Below, one piece after another: positions 23,742-32,686 of a DNA stretch of 64,000 nt. Under the pieces are notes generated by a model. It was not told the DNA's origin. It saw only the letters and a program-made list of their open reading frames with translations, and searched no databases. Source of the DNA: Bacteroidales bacterium (GTDB taxonomy: Bacteria > Bacteroidota > Bacteroidia > Bacteroidales > UBA932); assembly GCA_017561265.1 (NCBI GenBank), contig JAFZDJ010000017.1:1-64000 (forward strand), in the 5' to 3' direction. Positions within the stretch are counted from its first letter, which is position 1; each line of letters opens with the position of its first letter. The position numbers and the translations under genes are program-made.

Positions 23742-23772
23742 CAGCTTGTGAAAAGTATGAAGATGAGATAGT
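23742..23772 (+). repeat. 31-bp direct repeat, copy 2 (remnant of a further LRR lipoprotein gene)
   Basis: Begins five bases after the second LRR gene's stop codon. Reads T-A-C-E-K-Y-E-D-E-I-V-A-D then TAA, that is, an orphan post-lipobox segment without signal peptide or body. Best explained as the trace of a third tandem gene lost by recombination, or of a partial duplication. Confidence 0.8.
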
Positions 23773-23796
23773 TGCCGATTAATTGAAGTAAATAAA

Positions 23797-24459
23797 ATGA
23801 GCAGAAAATTGTTTATGAATCTGATTGGTCTCACCTTGATTGTGATGACCTTCACAATGTGCAGAAGCAATCAGGCAGCTGCGCCATTGACTCCGGAAGA
23901 GGCTTTGGCGGCATTGATTGCAGGAAACGAGCGTTATGTTGACGAAAAGAGCATCAATCCTCGAAGCGATATGGATAGGGTAGAGGAGACAGCTCCTCAT
24001 CAGGCTCCTTTTGCTGCTGTAGTGGGTTGCTCTGATTCCCGTGTGCCGGTCGAGCTCCTGTTCGATCAGGGAATCGGTGACATCTTCGTGATCCGTACAG
24101 CGGGCAACAACGTCAACAGCGAGATGGTGATGGGTAGTGTGGACTACGCGATCGAGCATCTCGGAGTCAAGGTTCTGCTTGTGCTTGGACATGGTTCATG
24201 CGGTGGTGTTACAGGTGCTATTTCCGAGGGTGGCCATGAACACGGAAATATCGGACATCTCCTGGGCACAATCCGCGAGGATGTGAGTGATTTTGTGGGC
24301 AAGGTGGAGCGCCTTGATGATGCGATCCGTCATCATACTCATGTGCAGGTGGAAAGAATCCTTTCATACCCTCATGTTGCTGAAAAGATAGAAAAGGGGG
24401 AACTGATTGTCAAATCTGCCTATTATGATGTAAATACCGGAGAAGTGACGATTGATTAA
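23797..24459 (+). CDS. beta-class carbonic anhydrase with N-terminal signal
   Basis: 220 residues. Zinc-site motifs of beta-carbonic anhydrases are intact: GCSDSRVPVE (Cys, Asp-Arg dyad), RTAGN, and LGHGSCGGV (His and Cys ligands). It interconverts CO2 and bicarbonate. Unlike most cytosolic members it has a hydrophobic N-terminus (IGLTLIVMTFTMC) with Cys 22; the residue before Cys is Met, an unusual lipobox, so export is likely but lipidation is uncertain. It stands between the LRR genes and the fimbrial operon and is followed by a short hairpin. Confidence 0.88.
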   Translation: MSRKLFMNLIGLTLIVMTFTMCRSNQAAAPLTPEEALAALIAGNERYVDEKSINPRSDMDRVEETAPHQAPFAAVVGCSDSRVPVELLFDQGIGDIFVIRTAGNNVNSEMVMGSVDYAIEHLGVKVLLVLGHGSCGGVTGAISEGGHEHGNIGHLLGTIREDVSDFVGKVERLDDAIRHHTHVQVERILSYPHVAEKIEKGELIVKSAYYDVNTGEVTID

Positions 24460-24478
24460 TGCTGATTTAATTGCGATT

Positions 24479-24501
24479 GTCTCCAGGTTTCTCCTGGGGA
24501 C
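24479..24501 (+). terminator. hairpin after the carbonic anhydrase gene
   Basis: GTCTCCAGG / CCTGGGGAC, 9-bp stem with one G-T pair and a 5-base loop, 20 bases after the stop; no T-run follows (atattaat). A weak or partial terminator upstream of the fimbrial operon. Confidence 0.45.
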
Positions 24502-24517
24502 ATATTAATGTAATAGA

Positions 24518-25066
24518 GTGATGAATTATAAATTTCGTCTTTTCCTGACATTGATTTTCCTTATGCTCCCGGTGCTGAACAGCCAGGCGCAGGATTTTGC
24601 TGTCAAGACAAATCTTCTGTATGATGCCACTGCTACAGCTAATGCAGGGCTGGAGATCGGTATAGCTCCTAAATGGACTCTCGACATCTCCGGCAACCTG
24701 AATGCGTGGAGCAGGGATGAGTATACGAAATGGAAACATTGGATGATCCAGCCGGAAGCGCGCTACTGGTTCTGCGACAGATTCTCACGACACTTTGTCG
24801 GCACTCACCTGATAGGAGGTGCGTTCAACTTTGCTCCTATACGTGACAAACGCTATCAGGGATATGGTTTCGGCGGAGGCATTGCCTATGGATTCGCATT
24901 CATGCTTTCCCGTCATCTCAATCTGGAGCTTGAGGCCGGTGCCGGATATATGTGTCTGGACTATGATGTGTACGGATGTGGAGTCTGTGGACGAAAGGAA
25001 GGCGAAGGAGTACATCATTATGTCGGGCCTACGAAGGCGGCCGTCAATCTGGTATTTGTCTTTTAA
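24518..25066 (+). CDS. DUF3575 family outer-membrane protein
   Basis: 182 residues with a signal peptide (to about residue 25, ending N-S-Q-A-Q). The start of the mature part, F-A-V-K-T-N-L-L-Y-D-A-T-A-T, and E-A-R-Y-W-F further on are the hallmarks of DUF3575, a family of small predicted outer-membrane barrels that opens many Bacteroidales fimbrial operons. It ends V-N-L-V-F-V-F, a barrel-type C-terminus. The exact role in fimbria assembly is not known; usher-like or scaffold roles are speculation. Confidence 0.83.
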   Translation: MMNYKFRLFLTLIFLMLPVLNSQAQDFAVKTNLLYDATATANAGLEIGIAPKWTLDISGNLNAWSRDEYTKWKHWMIQPEARYWFCDRFSRHFVGTHLIGGAFNFAPIRDKRYQGYGFGGGIAYGFAFMLSRHLNLELEAGAGYMCLDYDVYGCGVCGRKEGEGVHHYVGPTKAAVNLVFVF

Positions 25067-25077
25067 ACATCGAGCCT

Positions 25078-26520
25078 ATGAGAAGACGTATTATTTTATC
25101 TGTCGCTGCTATATTGGCAGCATTTGCCGCACATTCTCAGAATCTTATGGAAACCGAGATCGCGGATCTGACCATGGAGCTCACAAAAGAGGGATATCTG
25201 AATGTAGATATCGACATGGATCTAAGTAAGATGGACATCAGGACAACTCAGGTTGTCGTACTGACTCCGAGCATAATAAACGGTAAGGACACATTGATGC
25301 TCAAATCTGTAGGAGTCTACGGAAGAAACCGCCGCCTGTTCTATCTGCGAAATGAGAATATAAAGCCTACTGACGGATCAGACCTGGATCTCACTCCTTC
25401 GCAAACAGGTGACATCATAAGATATGACGCATCAGTTCCTTTTGAGGATTGGATGGACGGTTGCCGCCTTGAGCTGATACGCAAGGACTTCGGATGCTGC
25501 AACCAGTCGGATTCCATCGCAAGCATAGAGCTTGTCGAGAGGTTTCCGCTCGATCCATATTATCCTGAGCTGATATACCTCAGACCTCAGAGCGAAGTCG
25601 TGAAGACACGTGAAATCAGCGGATCTTCATACGTCGATTTCCCTGTCAGCACCACTGCGATCAATCCTACATACAGGAATAATGCTGCCGAACTGGCCAA
25701 GATCACAGGTACCATAGACTCCGTGAAGCTTGATGATGACATTACCATCAAGTCCGTGTCAATCAAGGGATATGCTTCTCCTGAAAGCCCATATAAGAAC
25801 AACGCTTATCTGGCTCAGGGCAGAACAGAGGCCTTGAAGGATTACGTGGAAAGCCTCTACCATTTCGGCGAGGGCTTCATCAAGACAGAGTTTGAAGCGG
25901 AAGACTGGGACGGACTGGAGAAATATGTAGCCTCATCCTCACTTACGCACAAGGAGGAGATTCTGGAGGCAATACATTCCGACAGGGATCCCGATAACAA
26001 GGAATGGTATATCAGGAAGAACTGGCCGGATGAGTACCGCCATCTCCTGGAGAACTGTTATCCTGCACTCAGACATTCTGATTATAGCATCGAATATGAG
26101 ATAAGAAGCTATAGCACTCCTGCAGAGATCGAACCGGTCATGCGCACTGCACCTCAGAATCTTTCCCTCGAGGAATTCTATATACTTGCACAGACCTACG
26201 AGTCCGGAAGCGACGAGTTCAATGAACTGTTCGAAACAGCAGTCAGGATGTATCCGTCCGATCCTGCAGCAAACCTGAATGCAGCCAATTCTGCTATCAT
26301 CAGAGGCGATTACAGCCGTGCACTCCGTTATCTAGACAAAGCAGGAGATCTTCCGGAAGTGCATTTCGCACGTGGAGCGCTGTATGTATATATGGAAGAT
26401 CCTGAAGCTGCCAAGCTGCATCTGGAGGAGGCTATGAAGGCCGGAATCGATGTTGCGGAAACGGTTTTGAAGGAAATCTCAAAGAACAGATTCGTATATA
26501 AAAAGTCGAACATAAAATAA
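25078..26520 (+). CDS. DUF3868 fimbrial-operon protein (OmpA-like and TPR regions)
   Basis: 480 residues from the ATG at 25078, 11 bases after the DUF3575 stop. Signal peptide to about residue 21. Residues 25-150 correspond to DUF3868; a middle region has an OmpA-like peptidoglycan-binding pattern (VSIKGYASPESPYKNN then Q-G-R-T-E-A-L), and the last 100 residues form TPR-like helices (DPAANLNAANSAIIRGDYSRA). This suggests a periplasmic scaffold tying the fimbrial base to peptidoglycan. Conserved neighbour of DUF3575 and fimbrillin genes. Confidence 0.83.
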   Translation: MRRRIILSVAAILAAFAAHSQNLMETEIADLTMELTKEGYLNVDIDMDLSKMDIRTTQVVVLTPSIINGKDTLMLKSVGVYGRNRRLFYLRNENIKPTDGSDLDLTPSQTGDIIRYDASVPFEDWMDGCRLELIRKDFGCCNQSDSIASIELVERFPLDPYYPELIYLRPQSEVVKTREISGSSYVDFPVSTTAINPTYRNNAAELAKITGTIDSVKLDDDITIKSVSIKGYASPESPYKNNAYLAQGRTEALKDYVESLYHFGEGFIKTEFEAEDWDGLEKYVASSSLTHKEEILEAIHSDRDPDNKEWYIRKNWPDEYRHLLENCYPALRHSDYSIEYEIRSYSTPAEIEPVMRTAPQNLSLEEFYILAQTYESGSDEFNELFETAVRMYPSDPAANLNAANSAIIRGDYSRALRYLDKAGDLPEVHFARGALYVYMEDPEAAKLHLEEAMKAGIDVAETVLKEISKNRFVYKKSNIK

Positions 26521-26548
26521 ACAAATAAATAATTAATCATTTACTCTT

Positions 26549-28114
26549 ATGAGAAAGTATCTGTTTTTTGCACTTGCCGCAATGGGATTTGCTGCCTGTG
26601 CTGAAAAAGGAATCGACAAGAATCCTGAAAAGGGAGAAGTCGAAGAGTCTTTTGTGGCCATTACATTGGCTGCTGATGACATGACAACCAGAGCGGCTGA
26701 TGGCGTTTATGAGAGCGGAACTGCCGTAGAGCGTGCTGTGAATTCAGCAAACGTGTTCTTCTTCAAGGATGGCAACGCATTCCCGATCGTGATTGATGAT
26801 GAATCAGGAGCGAACGGTCGCAGACCGAACTATCTCTCTGTTGAAGTTTCAGAAACCACATCCGGAACAGTCAATATATCTGACATCAAGGATGCCATGC
26901 TTGTGATCGAGAATTATAAAGGTCAATATCCGAACCAGATCCTTGCAGTTCTCAACTGGATTCCAGAGCGTCCTTCATATACTCTTGAAGAGCTCAAGGC
27001 TGAGATCTCATCATTAGGAAATGATACTGACGGATATGTCATGACAAATGCGGTATATGCTGATGCTGGATCACATCTGATTGATGCTGTCGAGCTTACA
27101 GTCGACCATATCGGAAAGTCTGCAGACGAGGCTTTGGCTAACCCTGTCACAATCCATGTCGAGCGCATTGCTGCCAAGGTCGTATTTACAGCTGAGCAGT
27201 CAGGCAAGTTCAATGTCGGCAAGGAAGTTAGCGGAACCCCTGTGTATGCTCAGATCACCGGTTTCGAGCTTTATAACGATTATCAGAAGTCATATCTTGT
27301 AAAGCGTATCGATCCTTCATGGAGCGGTATCGGATTCAACTGGAATGAGCCTGAGTGGTTCCGTTCATATTGGTCGGAATCGATTACAGATCCTTTCGTT
27401 TCGAATGAATTCAGATATGATGCAGTCAGACCAGGTATCAACGAATGGGTATATTGCGGCGAGAATACCAACAGGACTGAAGAAGACCGCACTAAGGTAA
27501 TCATCACTGCGCAGCTTCAGGATGCTGGCGGCAACGCTCTCGAGATCGCAAACTGGTACGGAAACGACTATATCGGCGAGGATGCCCTTCTTACAGTCGT
27601 ATCAAACACATTGAAGAATACCTACTACTATTCTGACGGAGCTAATTATATCGGAATCGAGCCGGAAGATCTGAAGTGCACTACACGTCCGGTAAGTACT
27701 CCGAATGCATATGAGGTTTACTTCCAGCTTTCTGAAGAAGCAGGAGTCGGTGCAGACAGGACATGGTATGAAAAGAATTCAGTTGGAATTTATACTGCAA
27801 TCTCTGATGCAGCCCTCAATGTAAAGCTTGAAGAGGTACAGCCAGCTCTTGTATACAAGAACGGTCAGACATACTATTACACTGATATCAAGCATCTTGG
27901 AGCTCCAGGCTCGACTGCGGAATATGGTGTTGTACGTAACCACGTATACAACGTGAAGATCACAGGAATCTCAGGTTACGGAACTCCTGTCTATGATCCT
28001 GACATGGATTTCATCGTACCGGAAAAGCCTCTTGATGAGGTGGTTACATATGTTGCTGCTCAGATCAACATCCTTTCATGGAGAATGGTTGAGCACGATT
28101 ATCCACTTGACTAA
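26549..28114 (+). CDS. Mfa1-family fimbrillin (first of three)
   Basis: 521 residues. Lipobox G-F-A-A-C (Cys 17) and a protease-type site T-T-R-A (Arg 48), like P. gingivalis FimA/Mfa1 pro-proteins whose N-terminus is cut after Arg before polymerisation. The body has the Mfa1-type transthyretin-like domains: E-L-Y-N-D-Y-Q-K-S, Y-C-G-E-N-T-N-R-T, and the C-terminal Y-G-V-V-R-N-H-V-Y-N-V-K-I followed by I-L-S-W-R-M-V, the likely donor strand for the next subunit. Major stalk subunit of a surface fimbria. Paralogous to the next two genes. Confidence 0.88.
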   Translation: MRKYLFFALAAMGFAACAEKGIDKNPEKGEVEESFVAITLAADDMTTRAADGVYESGTAVERAVNSANVFFFKDGNAFPIVIDDESGANGRRPNYLSVEVSETTSGTVNISDIKDAMLVIENYKGQYPNQILAVLNWIPERPSYTLEELKAEISSLGNDTDGYVMTNAVYADAGSHLIDAVELTVDHIGKSADEALANPVTIHVERIAAKVVFTAEQSGKFNVGKEVSGTPVYAQITGFELYNDYQKSYLVKRIDPSWSGIGFNWNEPEWFRSYWSESITDPFVSNEFRYDAVRPGINEWVYCGENTNRTEEDRTKVIITAQLQDAGGNALEIANWYGNDYIGEDALLTVVSNTLKNTYYYSDGANYIGIEPEDLKCTTRPVSTPNAYEVYFQLSEEAGVGADRTWYEKNSVGIYTAISDAALNVKLEEVQPALVYKNGQTYYYTDIKHLGAPGSTAEYGVVRNHVYNVKITGISGYGTPVYDPDMDFIVPEKPLDEVVTYVAAQINILSWRMVEHDYPLD

Positions 28115-28137
28115 GCACAATTATTCTGACATCACAG

Positions 28138-29760
28138 ATGACAAGACGATTATTGATATTGATCACACCATTATGCATTGCCGGTTGTTCCGAAAAGATA
28201 ACCGGCACTGATGCTCCTGCCGGCAAGGGGGAGTATGAAAAGTCGTATATCTCTGTGACGCTCAAGTCTGATGATGCTTCAACCCGCGTAGATGGCCTTG
28301 AAGAGGGAGAGGCAGAAGAACGATATGTCGAGAATGCTCATTTCTTCCTTTTCAAGAGCGATGGAAGTGCTTTCCCTGTAAATCCTGCAGAAAACAGGAA
28401 CTACATTACATTCGACTTCAGTGCAAACGGTACGGAGCCGGGAACTGACCCCAATATATCTGATGTAAAGGACAAGATCCTTGTATTCAACAGCTATAAG
28501 GGAGAATACCCTGCATATATCGTTGCTGTGCTGAACTGGGATGAGAGACATATACAGGCGCACTACTCGCTGAACAATCTGTATAACACTCTTGCTGATA
28601 TCCGCAATGATAATGATCATTTCATAATGAGCACATCGGCATATGCGGACATGCAGGGTCAGAAGGTCTATGCCAATACATTGTCTCTCGAGAATATCGG
28701 AAAGACTGAGGAGGAGGCCATGGCACATCCTGTAGAGATATATGTCGAGAGAATTTCAGCAAAAGTGCAGGTGGAAGCCAAGGGCGATGTTGCCGGAAAG
28801 GATGCTGTATATGATACAAAGCAGTCAGTGGAAGGAATCCCTGTATATGCAAAGGTCGTGAAATGGGAACTTTACAACGATTATCATCAGTCGATCATCC
28901 TCAAGCATATCTATCCTGAGACCTGGGGTATGGCCGATCAGATCGGTTTTCTCTGGAATGACCCTAACAGGTTCCGTTCCTACTGGGCAACATCCTATTC
29001 TGGCAGTTTCCCGGCAGACAATCATTTCGACTGGTTGAACAACGGGCTTGAGCCAGGTGCTTCAGCTGCCTATTGCGGAGAAAATACCCGTCAGGCAGAA
29101 AAGGATGGCGAAGGAAACATCATATCGGATCCTCGGATCAAGGTCATCGTCAAGGCACAGCTCGTAAATGCTGATGGCGATCCTTTCGAGGTGGTCAACT
29201 GGTATGGACATGACTATATAGGAGAACTGAATGTACGTAAGGAAGTCGCTTCCTTACTTGCAAGCAAGATTTTCTATTCAGAGGGTGCAGAGTATAAGAG
29301 CATCACTGAGACAGACATCAGAATGGTTCACGGCTCAGAAGCTCCCGCCGGTTCGGGAATAGAGGCATATGAGGTCTTTTTCCAGCTAGATGAAAGCGCT
29401 GCTGCCAAGGATTGGTATACCTATTCAAATTCAGAAGGTTATCTTCCGGCAACAGATGACGAGACAGACGCATATCTTGCAACAGTGGAGCCAGCTCTGC
29501 TTTACAAGAACGGAATGACTTACTATTTCACCGAGATCAGGCACTTCGGAAGCACAGGGTCTGACTCTGAATTCGGAGTTGTCCGCAATCACATCTACAA
29601 GGTCAACATCTCGGACATCAGCGGCTTCGGCACTCCGGTGCCTGATCAGGAAACAGATGTGGAAGTTCCCGAGCGCCCGAAGGATGTAAAGAGTTATGTC
29701 GCCGCTGAAGTACGTATCCTTTCATGGAAAGTGGTCAAGAATGATTATTCTGTAAATTAA
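28138..29760 (+). CDS. Mfa1-family fimbrillin (second of three)
   Basis: 540 residues, 23 bases after the first fimbrillin. Lipobox I-A-G-C (Cys 17), S-T-R-V site (Arg 50). Shares the landmark motifs: W-E-L-Y-N-D-Y-H, A-Y-C-G-E-N-T-R, Y-G-H-D-Y-I-G, V-V-R-N-H-I-Y-K-V and the C-terminal R-I-L-S-W-K-V-V strand. The most divergent of the three (for example a longer loop before N-P-A-E-N-R-N). May serve as an alternative or minor stalk subunit. Confidence 0.87.
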   Translation: MTRRLLILITPLCIAGCSEKITGTDAPAGKGEYEKSYISVTLKSDDASTRVDGLEEGEAEERYVENAHFFLFKSDGSAFPVNPAENRNYITFDFSANGTEPGTDPNISDVKDKILVFNSYKGEYPAYIVAVLNWDERHIQAHYSLNNLYNTLADIRNDNDHFIMSTSAYADMQGQKVYANTLSLENIGKTEEEAMAHPVEIYVERISAKVQVEAKGDVAGKDAVYDTKQSVEGIPVYAKVVKWELYNDYHQSIILKHIYPETWGMADQIGFLWNDPNRFRSYWATSYSGSFPADNHFDWLNNGLEPGASAAYCGENTRQAEKDGEGNIISDPRIKVIVKAQLVNADGDPFEVVNWYGHDYIGELNVRKEVASLLASKIFYSEGAEYKSITETDIRMVHGSEAPAGSGIEAYEVFFQLDESAAAKDWYTYSNSEGYLPATDDETDAYLATVEPALLYKNGMTYYFTEIRHFGSTGSDSEFGVVRNHIYKVNISDISGFGTPVPDQETDVEVPERPKDVKSYVAAEVRILSWKVVKNDYSVN

Positions 29761-29778
29761 TGATTAAAATATTATAAA

Positions 29779-31521
29779 ATGAAAAATTATCTATTCATTG
29801 CAATGGCGGCATTAAGCCTGGCGGCTTGTGCGGAAAAGATTGATGATGACAAGATCCCGCACAAGGGTGAAGTTACGGAGTCATACATCTCCATCAGCCT
29901 GTCTTCATCAGATGCAGACACACGTGCTGCTGATGGTACCTACCAGAAAGGTGAGGAGCTTGAGCGTGCAGTCGAGACTGCTTATTTCTTCTTTTTTGAT
30001 GCAGAAGGCAATGCATTTCCGGTAAACGTTACAGATGGTGCAGGAGATGCTCCAGGAGGTGAGAAGAACCATCTCCCTGCTGTAATCAATCCGACAAACG
30101 GAAGTGACATGAACAATGTATCTGATATAAAGAATGTTGTGCTTCTTCTTAAGAATTATCAGGGTACATATCCAGCAAGTATTGTTGCTGTACTTAACTG
30201 GGTACCGGTAAATAATACTTATACATTGGAAAATCTGAAGGATGAACTTGCTGATGTTCGAAATTCATCTATGGGTGGTAAGTTCATAATGAGTAATGCC
30301 GTGTACGCAACAAGTGGAACACCTGCATCTGCAATTTATGCAACCCCTCTTACTGCAGACAATATCTTCACAGACGAGGCCAATGCCAAGGCCAATCCTG
30401 TGACTATATATGTCGAAAGAGCAGCAGCCAAGGTGACAGTCACTACGACTGGCGGTACTACCAAGTTTGACGTTGAAAAGCCTGTGACTATCGGTTCAAC
30501 TTCTACTAAGGTTTATGCCAAAGTATTGGGATGGGAACTTTATAATGATTACCAGAATTCTACTGTTTTAAAGAACATCGATCCAGCATGGAATAATGAT
30601 GATCTTGGATTTACATGGAATGACAGCCCTTGGTTCCGTAGCTATTGGGCTGATTCTCAGACAACTGCCTTTACAGACAATACATTCCAATGGAAATATG
30701 CTGCTATAGGTGAAGGACATAAAACTGAATACGGCTATGGAATCGGCGTTGCTGCTGACGTCACTGATGGAACATATGCTGATAAGACATATACATACTG
30801 TGGTGAGAACACAAACAGACCTGAAGCAGACCGCACAAAGATTATCCTTAAGGCACAGCTGCAGGAAGAAGATGGAGATCCTGTAGAACTTGCCCGCTGG
30901 TACACTACGGAGTATCTTGGCGAGGATGATCTGCGAACTGCTGTAGCCAACACACTTAAGTACACTTTGTACTTCAAGGATGGCGAAAATTATGTCGGTC
31001 TCAAGCCGGAACATATCAAATGCGTCGCTCCTGAATATGATATCAACGGTAATATAACCAATGGGGCTCCTGCAGGAATCAAGCCATATCAGGTATTTTT
31101 CCAGTTATCACCTGAAGGTGAAGCAAAGGATTGGTATAAGAAGGAAGCAGGTGCATTTGTACATGTTGCAGCTGATATTGCTGTAGATGCGAATAGTACA
31201 AAAGCTACAAATGCACAGCTTGCAACTGTAGAACCTGCTATCATATATAATGACGGTCAGACATATTACTACATTGATGTAAAGCACCTTGGAAATTCAG
31301 GCAAGGATGCTGAATATGGTATTGTCCGCAACCACATCTACAGCATAAATATCAATAAGATAAGTGGTTATGGTTCACCTGTCTACGTACCTATCAGCAA
31401 TATCGTGACCCCAGAGTATCCGGGAATCGGTGGCGGCGATGATGAGTATTCATTTGTAGCAGCTGAAGTACGCATTCTTTCTTGGCGTATGGTACAGCAG
31501 GGTGTAAATGTACAGCCATAA
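29779..31521 (+). CDS. Mfa1-family fimbrillin (third of three)
   Basis: 580 residues. Lipobox L-A-A-C (Cys 17), A-D-T-R-A site (Arg 49). Same architecture as its two neighbours with an extra insert near residues 300-335 (around G-Y-G-I-G-V-A-A-D-V-T-D) and a short Gly-rich loop before the final strand (G-G-G-D-D-E). C-terminus R-I-L-S-W-R-M-V-Q. It is followed by a stable hairpin at 31536 before the anchor gene, suggesting that the three fimbrillins are made in excess of the genes downstream. Confidence 0.88.
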   Translation: MKNYLFIAMAALSLAACAEKIDDDKIPHKGEVTESYISISLSSSDADTRAADGTYQKGEELERAVETAYFFFFDAEGNAFPVNVTDGAGDAPGGEKNHLPAVINPTNGSDMNNVSDIKNVVLLLKNYQGTYPASIVAVLNWVPVNNTYTLENLKDELADVRNSSMGGKFIMSNAVYATSGTPASAIYATPLTADNIFTDEANAKANPVTIYVERAAAKVTVTTTGGTTKFDVEKPVTIGSTSTKVYAKVLGWELYNDYQNSTVLKNIDPAWNNDDLGFTWNDSPWFRSYWADSQTTAFTDNTFQWKYAAIGEGHKTEYGYGIGVAADVTDGTYADKTYTYCGENTNRPEADRTKIILKAQLQEEDGDPVELARWYTTEYLGEDDLRTAVANTLKYTLYFKDGENYVGLKPEHIKCVAPEYDINGNITNGAPAGIKPYQVFFQLSPEGEAKDWYKKEAGAFVHVAADIAVDANSTKATNAQLATVEPAIIYNDGQTYYYIDVKHLGNSGKDAEYGIVRNHIYSININKISGYGSPVYVPISNIVTPEYPGIGGGDDEYSFVAAEVRILSWRMVQQGVNVQP

Positions 31522-31535
31522 TCAAATGACATTTC

Positions 31536-31570
31536 AAGGGGCCGCCACGCGGTCGCATGACGGCTCCTTT
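31536..31570 (+). terminator. intra-operon hairpin between fimbrillins and anchor gene
   Basis: AAGGGGCCG / CGGCTCCTT form a 9-bp stem (one G-U) that can extend through a GCG/CGC pair, followed only by a short ttt. Probably a leaky terminator that lowers expression of the anchor and tip genes relative to the fimbrillins. Confidence 0.6.
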
Positions 31571-31587
31571 GATCATATCAGTTTGAA

Positions 31588-31618
31588 CCTGTCGTGACGA
31601 GCGTAGTCGGGACATCTT
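31588..31618. repeat. REP-like GC-rich element (single copy seen)
   Basis: cctgtcgtgacgagcg then tagtcgggacatctt resembles short interspersed elements found between genes in many Bacteroidetes genomes (cctgtc...gagcg.agtcg...atct). Only one copy is visible in this window, so repetition cannot be shown here. Confidence 0.3.
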
Positions 31619-31643
31619 TAACAGAAGAAAAGTAGAATTTTAA

Positions 31644-32681
31644 ATGAAAAGAGTGCAGATATTCGGAAGAATCGCTTTGGCGTTGTCAATGGTGGCGGCG
31701 GCGCTGATGTTTTCTTCATGTGAGAATGGACTCATCTTCGAGGGTGAGGGAGACTGCGGCATATATTACCGCATACGTTTCAGATATGACTACAACATAA
31801 AGTTTGCTGATGCCTTTGCCAATGAGGTGAATTCGCTTGCACTCTATGTTTTCGACGAGAACGATGTCCTTGTCGAGGAAACCGCCACCACAGACAGACA
31901 GGCTCTCTCATCGGGCAATTTCGAGATACCTCTCGAACTCGAGCCAGGCAACTATACTCTTGTAGCATGGGGAGGCCTCATGAATGAGGAATCATTCGAC
32001 ATGCTGGCTGATGCAAAGGTCGGCCAGACAAGACTGCAGGAACTGCAGGTTAAGATGAACAGGCGATATGACGCCGATGGACAGGCTAAGGTAGACAAGG
32101 ATCTCCTGCCTCTGTTTCACGGCACAATGCCGCTTGAAGTGACATCAACTCCTGGTACATACACAGAGACAATGTCACTTATGAAGAATACCAATGTCAT
32201 CCGCGTACTTCTCCATGAGACTTCAGGACAGGACGTGGATGCAGATAAATTCATCTTTGAGATCAAGGGCAACAATGGACTTTATGACTGGGATGACACC
32301 CTGCTTGATGATGAGATGATAACCTATTCTGCATGGCATCAAAGTACAGGCTCTGCAGATATGGAAGATAATGACGTGAAGGGCGTGACTTCAGTAAGTG
32401 TCGCTCTTGCCGAGCTCACGGTCGGCCGCATGAGGGCAGGGGATTCACCTGTCCTGCACATAAGGAACCGCGAAACGGGAAAAGATGTGTTCCGCATTCC
32501 TGTAGCTGATTACGCACTTCTCGTAAAAGGCATGTACAGGGAAGATATGGAAGACCAGGAGTATCTCGACCGTCAGGATGAATACACGATGACATTCTTC
32601 CTGGAAAGAGGGGAGTGGCTCAGTACGGTAATATACATCAACTCATGGAGAGTTGTACTTAATCACGGCGAATTGGACTAG
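31644..32681 (+). CDS. Mfa2/FimB-family fimbrial anchor lipoprotein
   Basis: 345 residues. Lipobox F-S-S-C (Cys 26) without the later T-R cleavage site, which fits an anchor that stays lipidated. The start of the mature protein, CGIYYRIRFRYDYNIKFAD, and L-A-L-Y-V-F-D-E-N-D are typical of the FimB/Mfa2 family, which caps the fimbrial base at the outer membrane and limits its length. C-terminal part ends with W-L-S-T-V-I-Y-I-N-S-W-R-V-V, a fimbrillin-like strand. Confidence 0.87.
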   Translation: MKRVQIFGRIALALSMVAAALMFSSCENGLIFEGEGDCGIYYRIRFRYDYNIKFADAFANEVNSLALYVFDENDVLVEETATTDRQALSSGNFEIPLELEPGNYTLVAWGGLMNEESFDMLADAKVGQTRLQELQVKMNRRYDADGQAKVDKDLLPLFHGTMPLEVTSTPGTYTETMSLMKNTNVIRVLLHETSGQDVDADKFIFEIKGNNGLYDWDDTLLDDEMITYSAWHQSTGSADMEDNDVKGVTSVSVALAELTVGRMRAGDSPVLHIRNRETGKDVFRIPVADYALLVKGMYREDMEDQEYLDRQDEYTMTFFLERGEWLSTVIYINSWRVVLNHGELD

Positions 32682-32686
32682 GTAAA

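Noticed and set aside
23742..23772. 31-bp repeat as an attachment site of an integrated element
   Set aside because: The enclosed 3.9 kb is a single host-type lipoprotein gene, with no integrase or mobile gene; coding match at both copies favours gene-duplication history.
30568..31014. 148-codon minus-strand frame inside the third fimbrillin gene
   Set aside because: Antisense to a well-supported gene; no start context or family match.
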